Of a stretch of DNA of 13,875 nucleotides, positions 13,055-13,875 are shown in pieces; the stretch's first letter is position 1, and every line of letters begins with the position of its first letter. The translations under genes and the position numbers were made by a program. Origin of the DNA: Parapedobacter lycopersici_A (GTDB lineage Bacteria; Bacteroidota; Bacteroidia; Sphingobacteriales; Sphingobacteriaceae); assembly GCF_040395035.1 (NCBI RefSeq), contig NZ_JBEBRB010000065.1, forward strand, positions 1-13,875, read 5' to 3'. A model generated the notes under the pieces. It was not told the DNA's origin, ran no database searches, and saw nothing but the letters and a program-made list of their open reading frames with translations.

Positions 13055-13875
13055 TTACAGCATCGTGATATCAAGGTGTTCATCGGCAGCCGGTTCCGCT
13101 GACTCCGATTGGGCGAAGAGATCCTCCATCTTGAAACTGAAGCTGCCATACAACTCCAGGTTACTGGGCTCCGGTTCAAAATTCAGGCGGGCCAGCTCAT
13201 ACTGCTGTGTGTTGAGCAACCGTGCGAAAGCTGTCCGGTATTTATCCGCGATGGGGACAGACGGCGGAAACTTCTGTGCCAGCGCATCCACCTGCCGGCC
13301 GTGTTTCCAGAACCTGTAGCACACATGCGGGCCAGTCGCCAGTCCGGTGCTTCCCACATAGCCAATAACCTGTCCCTGACTCACCCGTTGACCACGCTTC
13401 ACCGCCCTTCGGCTCATATGCAGGTACTGGGTGGTATACACATTATCGTGCTGTACTTTCACATAGTTGCCGTTACCGCCGCTGTACGTCGCCTCAACAA
13501 CAACGCCGTTAGCCGTTGCTACAATTGGCGTACCGTGCGGGGCGGCAAAATCCGTTCCCAGGTGCGCTTTCCAACGGCGTTGCACCGGGTGGAACCGACG
13601 CATGGTGTAGCGCGAAGAAATACGGGTATATTTCAGCGGCGCTTTCAGGAATGTCCGGCGGAGACTTTTGCCGTTTTGATCATAATAGGAGCCATCGGTA
13701 CCGTCATCCGGCTGGAAATAATAAGCCTGGAATTCCTCCCCGTCGTGCGCAAATACAGACGATATGATTTTTCCGGCACCTATGGGATTGCCCTCCACAT
13801 ATTTGCGCTCGTATACGAGCTTAAACCAGTCGCCTTTATTAATCTGGTAAAAATTAACCGCCCATCCATAAATCT
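13055..13875 (-). CDS. M23 (LytM-type) peptidase, 5' end outside the window
   Basis: The frame is open from the stop at 13055-13057 to the window edge, so the gene is 5' truncated; 272 codons are visible. The GTG at 13796-13798 lies in the middle of the N-terminal domain (…KGDWFKLVYERKYVEGN) and is not the start. That domain resembles the OapA/Csd3-type domain found before M23 peptidases. The catalytic core has HLGTD (13550-13564), QYLHMS and GPHVCYRFW. These enzymes cut peptidoglycan cross-links or peptide stems in the periplasm. The usual H-x-H near the end is H-x-C here (Cys at 13319-13321), so the third zinc ligand would be Cys; similar HVCxRFW motifs are, to my memory, seen in other Bacteroidota. 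The C-terminal tail is acidic. Confidence 0.87.
   Translation of the reverse strand, partial: IYGWAVNFYQINKGDWFKLVYERKYVEGNPIGAGKIISSVFAHDGEEFQAYYFQPDDGTDGSYYDQNGKSLRRTFLKAPLKYTRISSRYTMRRFHPVQRRWKAHLGTDFAAPHGTPIVATANGVVVEATYSGGNGNYVKVQHDNVYTTQYLHMSRRAVKRGQRVSQGQVIGYVGSTGLATGPHVCYRFWKHGRQVDALAQKFPPSVPIADKYRTAFARLLNTQQYELARLNFEPEPSNLELYGSFSFKMEDLFAQSESAEPAADEHLDITML

Noticed and set aside
12670..13068. 132-codon + strand ORF across the AraC gene start and the gap beyond
   Set aside because: Most of it is antisense to the regulator and the remainder is compositionally unlike a protein; no promoter or domain.
13796..13798. GTG as the start of the M23 gene
   Set aside because: The frame continues upstream to the window edge with coding-like sequence that fits the N-terminal domain, so the gene is simply cut by the window.
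1..13875. CRISPR arrays, tRNA or rRNA genes, insertion sequences, prophage or defence genes
   Set aside because: No spaced repeats, cloverleaf-like segments, transposase motifs or terminal repeats were seen.

Overview
The window looks like a chromosomal segment of a Bacteroidota bacterium, probably of the Sphingobacteriales type. The reasons are an HmuY-family haem lipoprotein, promoter boxes of the Bacteroidota form (TTTG about 20 bp upstream of TAnnTTTG), no obvious Shine-Dalgarno motifs, and the mix of AraC, M23 and TonB-receptor families. The genus is inference.

Layout. (1) Positions 1-838: the last codons of an unidentified + strand gene, then cutC on the - strand. (2) 839-8192: a six-gene + strand haem-acquisition operon, hmuR-hmuY-hmuT-hmuU-hmuV-hmuS. 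It covers haem capture and outer-membrane import (HmuY, HmuR), periplasmic hand-over (HmuT), inner-membrane import (HmuU, HmuV) and cytosolic haem binding or breakdown (HmuS), and ends in a strong intrinsic terminator. (3) 8193-8450: an intergenic stretch carrying what looks like an independent short transcription unit of about 140 nt, with its own promoter and terminator and no convincing ORF. (4) 8451-12864, - strand: an AraC-type regulator followed by a three-gene cluster in which an ankyrin-repeat protein with a signal peptide sits between two paralogous cytosine-deaminase-like amidohydrolases, one with a Tat-like leader and one without. (5) 13055-13875: the 3' part of an M23 peptidase gene that runs off the window.

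The most interesting signal is regulatory. The hmuR promoter and the promoter of the stand-alone short unit downstream of hmuS share an inverted repeat, TTATTTA-N9-TAAATAA or a close variant, in the same register to the promoter boxes: 25 of 35 positions are identical between 906-940 and 8247-8281. A further exact copy lies between the hmuR promoter and its start codon. This suggests a haem/iron regulon in which one repressor controls both the uptake operon and a small RNA next to it, a possible Bacteroidota counterpart of iron-responsive sRNAs such as RyhB or PrrF. The shared motif is read directly from the sequence; the regulator, the RNA's existence and its role are inference.
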